From Prevotellaceae bacterium (lineage in GTDB: Bacteria > Bacteroidota > Bacteroidia > Bacteroidales > UBA932): a stretch of DNA of 48,837 bases. The translations under genes and the position numbers were made by a program. The DNA lies in the NCBI GenBank assembly GCA_031266015.1, contig JAISBU010000007.1, positions 1-48,837 of the forward strand, in the 5' to 3' direction. Numbering within the stretch: position 1 is the stretch's first letter; every line of letters begins with the position of its first letter. This document shows, in pieces, positions 40,941-48,630 of the stretch. The notes under the pieces were generated by a model. That model saw nothing but the letters and a program-made list of their open reading frames with translations, was not told the origin of the DNA and did no database searches.

Positions 40941-41843
40941 GTGAAATTTAGGATTATCGCGCTTATCTTCTTGCTGATCCGTCTTGCGGTGGGCAATCTT
41001 TATGCCCAGCAGGAGCAGCAGCATTTCCCATTTTCGCAGCACGAAAACGACAAATACTTTTACATTCCGGCCGTAGCGGGCATAGCCAGCTCCTATGAAA
41101 TGCAGTCTGCTGCGCACGTGCAGGCGTTAAGCGATACGGCTAGCTGGCAGGCATACTTCTTTAGCGCATACGGCCCGCTCAACTATTTTCCTGTTGGGGT
41201 AGGATTTAGCGCCAGCCATATCCGCACCGGTTTATACGTACAAAACTCCATACAGCTTACGGGAGCTTGCAGCTTCAAGTCCGGAAGTTCGCAGTACGCC
41301 TTTGCCGCCTCCATAGGAGGGTTGGAGTACGATTTTAGCGGCTGGGGGTTACCGGCAGGCATGCCCGGAGATACGCTTGCGGATAAAACGCGCTACCTGC
41401 CCGATGTCGGACTCAGCTTCTACATGACGCGTGATATTTTCTACGTAGGAGCGGCTATTCAGCACATTGGCAATATGAGCCTGAAGGTTACACCCAATGG
41501 GGAGTACATGACAGGCGAGCTGCTGCAGCAAATTTACTTTTTGGCCGGAGCCTGTGTAGATGTTAGCGGGCAGGTTGCCCTGGAGCCCTCGCTGCTTATA
41601 GGTTGTACAAAAGATGATTTTGCAGGCAGCTTGTCGCTTACCATGAACTTTGAGGATTGGCTGTGGATTGGGGGCTCATACAAGAGTACAGGTAAAGCCG
41701 GCGTTATTGTTGGTGGACAACTTGCAGAAAAATACTACCTGTCTTACGCCTACGAGCATCCGTTGACAAGCTCCACCAAGTACGGCATTCACGAGCTGGT
41801 GCTGGGAGTGCGGCTTGCCAGCCTGCGTGGTGGTAGAAGATAA
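40941..41843 (+). CDS. PorP/SprF family outer membrane protein
   Basis: The gene starts with GTG at 40941 and the 300-residue product has a signal peptide (KFRIIALIFLLIRLAVGNLYA, cut before QQEQQHF). The barrel pattern and segments fit PorP/SprF of the type IX secretion system: FYIPAVAGIASSYEMQSAA takes the place of the usual NPAYAG region, DVGLSFYMTRDIFYVGAAIQH is the middle part, and YYLSYAYEHPLTSS with KYGIHELVLGVRL is the typical end. Lone PorP/SprF copies are common in Bacteroidota and may serve type IX secretion or gliding. No other type IX gene is in this window. Confidence 0.85.
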   Translation: MKFRIIALIFLLIRLAVGNLYAQQEQQHFPFSQHENDKYFYIPAVAGIASSYEMQSAAHVQALSDTASWQAYFFSAYGPLNYFPVGVGFSASHIRTGLYVQNSIQLTGACSFKSGSSQYAFAASIGGLEYDFSGWGLPAGMPGDTLADKTRYLPDVGLSFYMTRDIFYVGAAIQHIGNMSLKVTPNGEYMTGELLQQIYFLAGACVDVSGQVALEPSLLIGCTKDDFAGSLSLTMNFEDWLWIGGSYKSTGKAGVIVGGQLAEKYYLSYAYEHPLTSSTKYGIHELVLGVRLASLRGGRR

Positions 41844-41853
41844 TAAAACAGCA

Positions 41854-42615
41854 ATGAGAAAAAAACTTGTACAACTCCTCCTGCTTATACTGGCAGCAGC
41901 CATCACGGCCTGCTCACCAGATAAGAAAATACCGGAGTCAACCCTTGTTAAGATTTTGGTGGATATACACATGGCCGACGCCGTGAGCAGGCAATCCTCA
42001 GAAAATGCAGGAAGCAAAAAAACCGGCGACTCAACGACCTACTACCTACCTGTTCTGCAAAAATACGGATACACAAAAGAGCAGCTGCTTGCCGCTATGC
42101 AGCGGTATGGATACAGTAAAGATAAGGCTCGAAAGCTGTACGGAAAGGTAGAAAAAAAGCTGGAGAAGCAGGAGAAGCACTACAAAAAAGAGCGGGATAA
42201 AGCGTTCAGGAAACAGGATATTTGGGCGGCAAAGGATAGCTACAGCTTACCTCAAGATGACGACACCGCCCGCCTGTTCTTTTCTGTTCCGGTGCAAGGC
42301 TTGGGACGCTACTGCCTGAGTGCGGAATTCACCCTGTTTTCCAAAGACTCCGTACAAAGTCCGCACCTCACCCTGTACCTGTACTCAGAAAGTAGGGATA
42401 GCATTTGGCAGCGGAAAACTATCGGTCAGAGCCGTAATGGCGAGGCCAATTTTTATAGTGCGGAGCTGAACAATGACAGTCCGCTGGCCACACACGTGCG
42501 GGGCTATCTGCTAGACTACAATTTGGCGGATACCATATTTGCCAAAACCCGCCATGCAAAAGTGCAGCATGTAATGTTGCGCTACGTGCCGCCACCAATC
42601 CGTGCCTGCGACTAA
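41854..42615 (+). CDS. DUF4296 domain-containing lipoprotein
   Basis: The ATG at 41854 gives a lipoprotein signal (MRKKLVQLLLLILAAAITAC with lipobox ITAC); an in-frame GTG at 41815 would overlap the previous gene. The 253-residue product has a DUF4296 domain (IPESTLVKILVDIHMADAVS, YYLPVLQKYGYTKEQLLAAM, RYGYSKDKARKLYGKVEKKL), a coiled stretch rich in Lys, and a strand-rich second half (PVQGLGRYCLSAEFTLFS, TLYLYSESRDS). DUF4296 is common in Bacteroidales and has no assigned reaction. It starts 10 bp after the PorP/SprF gene and is probably translated with it. Confidence 0.85.
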   Translation: MRKKLVQLLLLILAAAITACSPDKKIPESTLVKILVDIHMADAVSRQSSENAGSKKTGDSTTYYLPVLQKYGYTKEQLLAAMQRYGYSKDKARKLYGKVEKKLEKQEKHYKKERDKAFRKQDIWAAKDSYSLPQDDDTARLFFSVPVQGLGRYCLSAEFTLFSKDSVQSPHLTLYLYSESRDSIWQRKTIGQSRNGEANFYSAELNNDSPLATHVRGYLLDYNLADTIFAKTRHAKVQHVMLRYVPPPIRACD

Positions 42616-42699
42616 AAAAATCAACATGCGACATGCAATGCTCGACATGCGAAAGAAAGAGTTACGTGTCGCAAGTCGAGTATCGAAAAACTTTTCCTT

Positions 42700-43878
42700 A
42701 TGCGTAAACTAGCCGCGCACTACATATTTTCCATTGTAGCGGAACCTGTTCGCAACGGCATTATTACGCTGAGCGACGAGGGGGAAATTTTGCACATCTC
42801 GCAAGGCTCCGGCAACCTGCAGGAAGAAGAAGGAGTGGAGTTTTACAGCGGAGTTCTTGTTCCGGGATTTGTAAATGCGCACTGCCATCTGGAGCTGTCC
42901 CACCTTAAAAATCAAATTGCAAAAGGAACGGGTTTACCACAATTTTTTCGAAAAATCGTAGGACTTCGTGATAAATTCAGTCCCGGACAAATATTGCAGG
43001 CCGCCGCCTTAGCCGATGCGCAGATGCACGCCGGAGGAACCTCTGTGGTAGCCGATATTTCGAATACCGGTACCACCTTTTTGCTGAAGAAAAACAGCAA
43101 AATTCGCTACCATACATTCATAGAAAAGCTGTGCTGGAGAGAAGAAGATCTTTCTGCAACCGTTCAGAGCGCAAAAGATTTGGTGCACGAGGCGCACGCT
43201 ATTGGCATTCCGGCTACACCTGCTCCGCATGCCCCGTATTCTTGTCTTCCGGAGCTGCTGCAAGCCTTGTCAAGCATGGCGGGCGCAGGGGGTCTCATGA
43301 GCGTACATCATCAAGAAGCCCCCGGCGAAAAAGAAATGTTTGCAGGCAGGGGGGGGGCGCTGCAAGATTTATATGTAGCGGCAGGCATGACAAGCGTACC
43401 GGACGGAAGCCGAACCTCCACGCAATACTTAACCGGATACTTGCCGCGAGATTTGCGTATACTTTTGATACACAATACTTTATGTACGGAACCGGATTAT
43501 GAGGTAGCGGCTGCATATTGGAAGAATCTTTCCTGGGTACTTTGCCCATCGTCCAACAGGTATATTGAGAACAGGTTGCCTCCGGTAGAAATGCTGCGCA
43601 AAAAGAAGGCTAATATCGCTATTGGTACAGATAGCTTATCCTCCAATACCGGCTTGCAAGTAGTGGACGAGCTGAAGGTTCTGCAACAAAATTTCCCGTA
43701 TATATCTCTACAAGAGTGCCTTACGTGGGCTACGCTCAATGGAGCCAAAGCGTTGGGAGTGGACGCGCAATTCGGTTCTTTTGAGGTCGGCAAGCAACCG
43801 GGAGTGGTGCTGCTTGAAAAATTGAACCTGCAACAGCTGTCTTTGACCCCCACAACAACCTCCACCAGATTACTCTAG
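42700..43878 (+). CDS. Amidohydrolase family protein (deaminase-like)
   Basis: The 392-residue protein has the amidohydrolase signatures VPGFVNAHCHLELSHL (HxH metal pair), TPAPHAPYSCLPE, MSVHHQEAPGEKEMF (metal His region) and IAIGTDSLSSNTGLQVVDEL (metal/catalytic Asp). It looks like the chlorohydrolase/cytosine-deaminase branch and may deaminate a nucleoside-like substrate. Aminodeoxyfutalosine deaminase of the futalosine menaquinone route is one candidate, given the UbiA/MqnP-like gene at 9277; this is inference only. A run of nine G at 43349-43357 lies within the frame (GRGG) and could shift it. The ATG at 42700 is chosen for the standard N-terminal MRKLAAHYIFS. Confidence 0.86.
   Translation: MRKLAAHYIFSIVAEPVRNGIITLSDEGEILHISQGSGNLQEEEGVEFYSGVLVPGFVNAHCHLELSHLKNQIAKGTGLPQFFRKIVGLRDKFSPGQILQAAALADAQMHAGGTSVVADISNTGTTFLLKKNSKIRYHTFIEKLCWREEDLSATVQSAKDLVHEAHAIGIPATPAPHAPYSCLPELLQALSSMAGAGGLMSVHHQEAPGEKEMFAGRGGALQDLYVAAGMTSVPDGSRTSTQYLTGYLPRDLRILLIHNTLCTEPDYEVAAAYWKNLSWVLCPSSNRYIENRLPPVEMLRKKKANIAIGTDSLSSNTGLQVVDELKVLQQNFPYISLQECLTWATLNGAKALGVDAQFGSFEVGKQPGVVLLEKLNLQQLSLTPTTTSTRLL
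43349..43357 (+). repeat. Nine-G homopolymer within the amidohydrolase gene
   Basis: CAGGGGGGGGGCG: nine G in a row in the coding strand. The frame on both sides is consistent with the family, so the present length is in frame. Such tracts slip easily. Confidence 0.7.
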
Positions 43879-43966
43879 CCGGCTGGCAATATCGTCTTCC
43901 GCGAGGCTCTCGCCGTCCTCCGCAAGTTGTTGACTGTAAACTAGTGATCGTTAACTGAAAAAACAG

Positions 43967-43974
43967 TATCTTTA
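43967..43974 (+). promoter_or_regulatory. Promoter -7 element for plsY
   Basis: TATCTTTA is a near match to TAnnTTTG, 24 bp ahead of the plsY ATG. Confidence 0.35.
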
Positions 43975-43998
43975 CATATTCATATATATTTTGTAGCA

Positions 43999-44631
43999 AT
44001 GCTATTGGTACTATTTGTATGCACAGGTGCGGTTTGCGCTTACCTCTTGGGATCTATTCCCACCGCTGTTTGGGTGGGTAAAAGATTTTATGGCATCGAC
44101 GTTAGAGAACATGGCAGCGGCAATGCCGGTACAACTAATGTACTTAGAGTGCTTGGAGCCAGGGCCGCTATTCCTGTACTTTTAGTAGACGTCCTGAAAG
44201 GATTTGCGGCAGTTTCACTTGTACACTTGACCCCCGAAGCCACGCCGCAAGTAGCTGGTCTTGTTAAAATAAGCTATGGTTTACTGGCGGTAGTAGGGCA
44301 TATGTATCCTGTATTTGCGGGATTCAGGGGAGGTAAGGGAGTTGCTGCCATGCTGGGTATTGCTATTGCCATACAACCAATGGCAACCCTGGTGGCTGCG
44401 CTTATATTCGGAGTGGTATTTGCTACGACGCGCATAGTATCTGTGAGTTCAATGTCTGCAGGAGTTTCTTTCCCCTTTGCCGCTATATTTATTTGCCATG
44501 AGCCGCTGCTATCTATTCGTATTTTTTCGGTAGTGGTTACGGTACTGCTTATATATACGCACAGAAAAAACATCAGGCGATTGCTCAATGGAACCGAACC
44601 CAAGACGTCGTTTAAGAAAAAGGAAACATAG
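43999..44631 (+). CDS. plsY: Glycerol-3-phosphate acyltransferase PlsY
   Basis: The 210-residue integral membrane protein has five or more helices and the PlsY motifs: YLLGSIPTAVWVGKRFYGID (motif 1, with Ser), REHGSGNAGTTNVLRVLGAR, VGHMYPVFAGFRGGKGVAAMLG (motif 2, glycine-rich) and YTHRKNIRRLLNGTEPK (motif 3). It transfers an acyl group from acyl phosphate to glycerol-3-phosphate in the first step of phospholipid synthesis. Length and motifs are normal. A lipoprotein gene (DUF4837) follows 23 bp later. Confidence 0.96.
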   Translation: MLLVLFVCTGAVCAYLLGSIPTAVWVGKRFYGIDVREHGSGNAGTTNVLRVLGARAAIPVLLVDVLKGFAAVSLVHLTPEATPQVAGLVKISYGLLAVVGHMYPVFAGFRGGKGVAAMLGIAIAIQPMATLVAALIFGVVFATTRIVSVSSMSAGVSFPFAAIFICHEPLLSIRIFSVVVTVLLIYTHRKNIRRLLNGTEPKTSFKKKET

Positions 44632-44654
44632 GACTAACACTTTTCCTACCTGCT

Positions 44655-45650
44655 ATGAAACCTGTATTTTACACCTTGCTGTTGTTGCTGTCCTCCCTTT
44701 ACGTTACCTCCTGTAAAGATGGAGCACGGGGAAAAACTTTGCTTCCCGGCGTTACCGGAGCCTCCGGTGAAATAGTCGTGGTAGCCGACAAGCATGTCGG
44801 GGAATCTCCCTTCATGAAGTCATTGGTCGAAAAGTTGTCCGAAGAGTACCCCATGTTGCCTCAGGTTGAACCAATGTTCAGCGTACATGTTATTCCCCCC
44901 ACCGCATTTTCCGATTTATTCAAACGCCATCGTAACCTTATTATAGCACAAGTCAGCCCGGAGGCAGAGCAATCGAAAATATTTGTCCGGCAGGATGTAT
45001 GGGCCTCGCCCCAAACAGTGCTTTACATTCAGGGCAATAAGCTGGACTCGTTAGCAGCCTACATTCCCAAATACTACAACCGCGTTACCACAACCTTTGA
45101 GCAGGCAGAAGTACAACGTAATATAGCCAACATAAAGCGCTACGAGCAGGTGTCCATAAGAGAAGAGGTAAAAGGCCGCTTCGGCTTTTCGTTGTACTTT
45201 CCGTTTGGCTATACGCTGCGCCGTACGCCGGGAGAAAACTTTATGTGGATTTCAAATGAAACGGAAACCACCAGCCATGGCATATTTATATACGCCTATC
45301 CTAACGTTGGAAAAGTTGTGCCGGGCAAAAAGAATATTTTGGCAGAGCGCACCCTTGTACTCACTACCAACGTCCCCGGACCCACGCTGGGCAGCTATAT
45401 GATAGCTTCGCCGGAAATCGAACCCGTAGAATCAACAACCCGTTTTGCCGGACAACCTTGCCGGATGTTGCGTGGATTGTGGGAGCTTAAGAGCGATTTT
45501 ATGGGGGGCCCCTTCATCAGCTATACCGTTGTAGACCCCTCCGGTCAAAGAGCCATTACCCTTGAGGGATATGTGTACGCTCCGCAAAAGGACAAGCGCA
45601 TACTCCTTCGTCAGGTAGATGCGGTTTTGCAAACCCTGTCCTTTGATTAA
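44655..45650 (+). CDS. DUF4837 family lipoprotein
   Basis: The 331-residue product has a lipoprotein signal (MKPVFYTLLLLLSSLYVTSC, lipobox VTSC). The mature part carries the DUF4837 pattern: GASGEIVVVADKHVG, LPQVEPMFSVHVIPPTAFS, LFKRHRNLIIAQVSPEAEQS, and LYFPFGYTLRRTPGENFMWI, then FAGQPCRMLRGLWELKSDFM. These proteins are widespread in Bacteroidales and unstudied. Here it follows plsY closely, so it could take part in envelope or lipid homeostasis; this is a guess from position. Repeats begin just after its stop codon. Confidence 0.9.
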   Translation: MKPVFYTLLLLLSSLYVTSCKDGARGKTLLPGVTGASGEIVVVADKHVGESPFMKSLVEKLSEEYPMLPQVEPMFSVHVIPPTAFSDLFKRHRNLIIAQVSPEAEQSKIFVRQDVWASPQTVLYIQGNKLDSLAAYIPKYYNRVTTTFEQAEVQRNIANIKRYEQVSIREEVKGRFGFSLYFPFGYTLRRTPGENFMWISNETETTSHGIFIYAYPNVGKVVPGKKNILAERTLVLTTNVPGPTLGSYMIASPEIEPVESTTRFAGQPCRMLRGLWELKSDFMGGPFISYTVVDPSGQRAITLEGYVYAPQKDKRILLRQVDAVLQTLSFD

Positions 45651-45651
45651 T

Positions 45652-45808
45652 TTACGATTCACGATTCATAATTTTGTACGCCGCGCAGCGTGCGTTGCCA
45701 TGCTTTGCTCCGGTTCCTCCACGCGCCCGCTCGTACCTATCCAACCTCTTTTCCCTCCCACGCCGTCCCGTCATTCCGACCGGAGCACAGCGAAGTGGAG
45801 GAACCTCC
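45652..45808. repeat. Dispersed repeat R1, copy a
   Basis: This run begins ACGATTCACGATTCATAATT, continues with TTGTACGCCGCGCAGCGTGC and TCGTACCTATCCAACCTC, and ends in CATTCCGACCGGAGC and GTGGAGGAACCTCC. It is nearly identical over about 155 bp to 48471-48626. Short frames across it are artefacts. Confidence 0.85.
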
Positions 45809-46430
45809 CCCTCGTCATTGCGGCTACCGTCGTTTTGTGCTTGCCGACAGGTTCCTCCATGCGCCCGCTCGTACCTCGCAGGCTTGGTCGGAATGACGGC
45901 GATCTTTTTTAATAGTAGGGAAAGGAAGGTGTTTTGCGGCGGCGTAGCCGCCGCAAAACACCTTCCTTTCCCTCCCACGCCGCCCGTCATTCCGACCGGA
46001 GCGCAGCGGAGTGGAGGAACCTTTTCCCATTGCCCCGTCATTCCGCCCCCCCTCGACTTTGCTCGGGGCAGGCTCTGCGCAGCGTAGTGGAGGCTCCCCC
46101 TTACTGCGCCTCCTGCTTCGCCGACCTTCGGTTCGACAGGCTCAGCACGACGACCCACGGCTTGCCGGAGCTGCCCCGTGCGGTGGGGTGCGTTAGGCGG
46201 ACAAAAATCCGGTTCGAGGATATTTTTGTCTTGACTTTTGGTTACTTTGTGTCAAGACAAAGTAACGAATAATGCGTCATTCCGACCGCAGTGGAGGAAC
46301 CCTTTTCCCCCTCACCGCCGCCCCGTCATTCCAACCCCCCACGCCCCATGCTTCGACAGGTTCAGCATAACGGTCGCACATCGTGAGTTTGCTTGTTTTG
46401 CCAGCAATATCTTGGTAATTAACTAATTAT
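45809..46430. repeat. Region of mixed GC-rich palindromic repeats, including R2 copy a
   Basis: No real gene is seen between 45651 and 46524. Palindromic pieces include GCGGCGGCGTAGCCGCCGC (45936-45954) flanked by inverted copies of AAGGAAGGTGTTTTG (about 45924-45965), several CATTCCGACCGGAGCG / GTGGAGGAACC units, and R2 copy a at 46114-46267. R2 carries CAAAAATCC / GGATATTTTTG and GTCTTGAC / GTCAAGAC hairpins. Confidence 0.75.
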
Positions 46431-46496
46431 GAATTGTCAATATTTAATTATCAATTAAATAGCTGCCTTTGTTCCCTCAATTTTCAAAAAAATCGC

Positions 46497-46504
46497 TATA
46501 TTCG
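46497..46504 (+). promoter_or_regulatory. Weak promoter -7 element for the membrane protein gene
   Basis: TATATTCG resembles TAnnTTTG and lies 20 bp ahead of the ATG at 46525. Confidence 0.3.
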
Positions 46505-46524
46505 CAGGATATAAGCCTACCACT

Positions 46525-47154
46525 ATGACAGTCGGTCAAATCATATTTGCTATTATTACCGCAGCATTGACGGTTGTTGGTTTCGTACTGGCAGGCTTTA
46601 AGCTCATGCTCAACAACGCTAAGGAGCAGGGTGCTAATGGGAATAGGCTCCATACCTTGGAGGGTAAAATTGACAGGTTAAAGTGTGGAGAGCACATTTC
46701 CTCCGTGAATAGTATGCACGTAGATATGGAGTCGTTGCGGGGTGATATAAAGTCAATTATGCTAAGCTTGGGAATTACAAAGAGCGGTAGCTTTAACGGT
46801 ATCTACACGGCAAACAGCAGCCCAATGCAGCTGACGACAAAAGGAAAGGAGTTTATCGACAAGTACTCGCTCGATAGCATGTTATACCGTAACTGGGACA
46901 GCATCAGGAACCTTATTTCAAGTAAAGGATTTACTACCGCCTACGATATTGACAGGTTTTGCTTTGAACAAGCCTTAATAAAGGTTGAATGCTTTTTTAC
47001 AGACGAGGACTTAGTGCGTATAAAAGACATTGCTTTTTCTAATGGAGATAAGCTGGAGGCATATTCCAGTATGATTGCCGTGCTTGTTCGCAATAAGTAT
47101 TTTTCCGATAACGGAATATCCATATCAGACATAGACACCCTCCCTGCAAACTAA
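46525..47154 (+). CDS. Hypothetical membrane-anchored protein
   Basis: The 209-residue protein has one N-terminal transmembrane helix (IIFAIITAALTVVGFVLAGF) and a coiled stretch (NRLHTLEGKIDRLKCGEH). The soluble domain contains SPMQLTTKGKEFIDKYSLDS, TTAYDIDRFCFEQALIKVE and LVRIKDIAFSNGDKLEAYSS. The domain (LTTKGKE ... AYDI ... IKDIAFSNG ... LVRNKY) recurs in many unannotated membrane proteins of bacteria, often in accessory regions. I do not know a function. It stands alone between two blocks of dispersed repeats, which is typical of a recently acquired gene. Confidence 0.65.
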   Translation: MTVGQIIFAIITAALTVVGFVLAGFKLMLNNAKEQGANGNRLHTLEGKIDRLKCGEHISSVNSMHVDMESLRGDIKSIMLSLGITKSGSFNGIYTANSSPMQLTTKGKEFIDKYSLDSMLYRNWDSIRNLISSKGFTTAYDIDRFCFEQALIKVECFFTDEDLVRIKDIAFSNGDKLEAYSSMIAVLVRNKYFSDNGISISDIDTLPAN

Positions 47155-47211
47155 TGAACGATTGATAATTGACAATTACCAGCCACACGTCACACGTTGT
47201 GAGCTCGCTTC

Positions 47212-47397
47212 GCTCAGCATGACAGTCTCACAGCTTGCCTTGCTGCCCCGTGCGGTGGGGTGCGTTAGGGGGACAAAAATCCGGTTCGAGGATATTTTTG
47301 TCTTGACTTTTGGTTACTTTGTGTCAAGACAAAGTAACGAAATAATTTATGATTTATAAATTATAATTGATAATCAGGACACCGCCCCGTCATTCCG
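47212..47397. repeat. Dispersed repeat R2, copy b
   Basis: From GCTCAGCATGACAGTC on, this matches 48655-48837 and, up to the GTAACGAA, also 46137-46267. The most constant part is GTGCGGTGGGGTGCGTTAGG, then CAAAAATCCGGTTCGAGGAT and TACTTTGTGTCAAGACAAAG. Confidence 0.85.
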
Positions 47398-47695
47398 ACC
47401 GGAGCGCAGCGGAGCGGAGGAACCCTTTTCCCTCCGCCCCGTCATTGCGCTCCTTCGACTTCGCTCAGGACAGGCTCCGCGCAGCGCAGCGGAGGAACCT
47501 CTGCTTCCGTCATTCCGCCCCCCTCGACTTTGCTCGGGGCAGGCTCTGCGCAGCGCAGTGGAGGAACCTCTGCTTCCGTCATTCCGCCCCCCTTCGACTT
47601 CGCTCAGGGCAGGCTCCGCGCAGCGCAGCGGAGGAACCTTTCCTTCCCCCTACGCCGCCCCGTCATTCCGACCGGAGCGCAGTGGAGGAACCTTT
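47389..47695. repeat. Tandem array of about 68-bp GC-rich repeat units
   Basis: Three tandem units start at 47441, 47509 and 47578, with a period of 68-69 bp. Each begins GTCATTSCGC, has a CTTCGACTTCGCTCAGG-like palindrome and GCGCAGCGCAG, and ends GGAGGAACC. Shorter CATTCCGACCGGAGCG units flank them at 47389 and 47662. The array belongs to the same family as 19256-19380. It is not CRISPR: units are contiguous with no spacers. Confidence 0.8.
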
Positions 47696-47744
47696 CCTCC
47701 CCATCGCAAGCATTCAGAATTACGTCCTTAGGACGAAAAGTCTC

Positions 47745-47780
47745 TTTCTACAAAAAAATATTCTACTTTTTTTGTAGAAA
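47745..47780. promoter_or_regulatory. Inverted repeat upstream of higBA, likely operator
   Basis: TTTCTACAAAAAAA (47745-47758) and TTTTTTTGTAGAAA (47767-47780) are perfect 14-bp inverted copies around an 8-nt spacer. They end 13 bp before the TACCTTTA -7 element, so they cover the -33 region. This is where a HigA-type antitoxin would bind. A terminator is less likely given the position. Confidence 0.65.
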
Positions 47781-47793
47781 CAAAAAATAGCCT

Positions 47794-47801
47794 TACCTTT
47801 A
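47794..47801 (+). promoter_or_regulatory. Promoter -7 element for higBA
   Basis: TACCTTTA is a near match to TAnnTTTG, 19 bp ahead of the higB ATG at 47821. Confidence 0.5.
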
Positions 47802-47820
47802 TATTGTGTAGGAAGCAAAC

Positions 47821-48138
47821 ATGGAAATAAAGTTTAGTAAAGAGTACCTGCGGGAGCTGTATGAAAGCGGCGTAGCAACGGACAAAAAACACCGTTTCCA
47901 GCCGGATATTGTAACGAGGTATCAGGCGCGTATAAAAATCCTTGAAAGAGCTTCCAAAACAGAAGATTTATACACGCTTCGTTCATTGTGCTACGAAAAA
48001 CTGAAGGGCAACAAGGCAGGTTTGGAATCCATCCGCGTGAACGACCAATACCGCATTGAATTCAAAACGACACAGGCGGCTTCCGAAACGGTTGTAACGG
48101 CATGTACTATTTTAGAGTTGTCAAATCATTATAAATAA
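47821..48138 (+). CDS. higB: HigB-like type II toxin (RelE/ParE superfamily)
   Basis: The 105-residue protein has the RelE/HigB fold pattern: MEIKFSKEYLRELYESG, RYQARIKILERASKTEDLYT, SLCYEKLKGNKAGLESIRVN (the LKG...SIRVN hallmark) and QYRIEFKTTQ, which carries the basic and aromatic residues of the ribosome-dependent mRNA cleavage site. The antitoxin gene follows 7 bp later, the toxin-first order of higBA. An inverted repeat at 47745-47780 is the likely autoregulatory site. Confidence 0.9.
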   Translation: MEIKFSKEYLRELYESGVATDKKHRFQPDIVTRYQARIKILERASKTEDLYTLRSLCYEKLKGNKAGLESIRVNDQYRIEFKTTQAASETVVTACTILELSNHYK

Positions 48139-48145
48139 AACGATT

Positions 48146-48454
48146 ATGGGTAGTTATGTTTGTGCCCGTCCTGTTCATCCGGGTGAAATCCTGAAAGAAG
48201 AAGTTGAGTACCGCGGTATTTCGCAAGGCAAGTTGGCCGCGCAAATGGGGATGCCGTACAAGGTATTGAACCACATACTGAACAAGCGTCGCCCACTGAC
48301 CCCCACAACGGCGATGTTGTTTGAAGCCGCCTTGGGAATACCCTCCGACATGCTGATTGGCCTGCAAACCGACTACAATATGCGTATGGTAAAACAAGAC
48401 AAATCCTTTACCGACCGCCTTGCCCAAATCCGCAAAGTGGCAGCAGTGCTGTAA
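48146..48454 (+). CDS. higA: HigA-family antitoxin, XRE-type helix-turn-helix
   Basis: The 102-residue protein begins GSYVCARPVHPGEILKEEVE, the typical HigA start. Its helix-turn-helix is ISQGKLAAQMGMPYKVLNHI followed by LNKRRPLTPTTAMLFEAALG. It should bind the HigB toxin and repress the operon, probably at 47745-47780. The start is 7 bp after higB, so the genes are translationally coupled. Repeats begin directly after it. Confidence 0.92.
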   Translation: MGSYVCARPVHPGEILKEEVEYRGISQGKLAAQMGMPYKVLNHILNKRRPLTPTTAMLFEAALGIPSDMLIGLQTDYNMRMVKQDKSFTDRLAQIRKVAAVL

Positions 48455-48470
48455 CCGGGCAAAAATTCAT

Positions 48471-48626
48471 AATTCACGATTCATAATTTTGTACGCCGCG
48501 CAGCGTGCGTTGCCACTCTTTGCTCCGGTTCCTCCACGCGCCCGCTCGTACCTATCCAACCTCTTTTTCCCCCCTACGCCGCCTCGTCATTCCGACCGGA
48601 GCGTAGCGTAGTGGAGGAACCTCCCT
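48471..48626. repeat. Dispersed repeat R1, copy b
   Basis: A near-identical copy of 45652-45808 in the same orientation. Together with R2 copies at both sides, the membrane protein and higBA genes are bracketed by direct copies. Confidence 0.85.
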
Positions 48627-48630
48627 CCCC

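Noticed and set aside
42616..42699. Inverted repeats ACATGCGA / GTCGCAAGTCGAG before the amidohydrolase gene
   Set aside because: Arms are short and imperfect, with no clear terminator or operator pattern.
45652..46430. Several short frames of 60-137 codons over the repeat block
   Set aside because: They follow the repeat units, are rich in Pro/Arg/Ser in every frame, and recur wherever the repeat occurs.
47389..47700. Regularly spaced repeats that might be a CRISPR array
   Set aside because: Units of about 68 bp follow each other without unique spacers, contain internal palindromes, and no cas gene is present.
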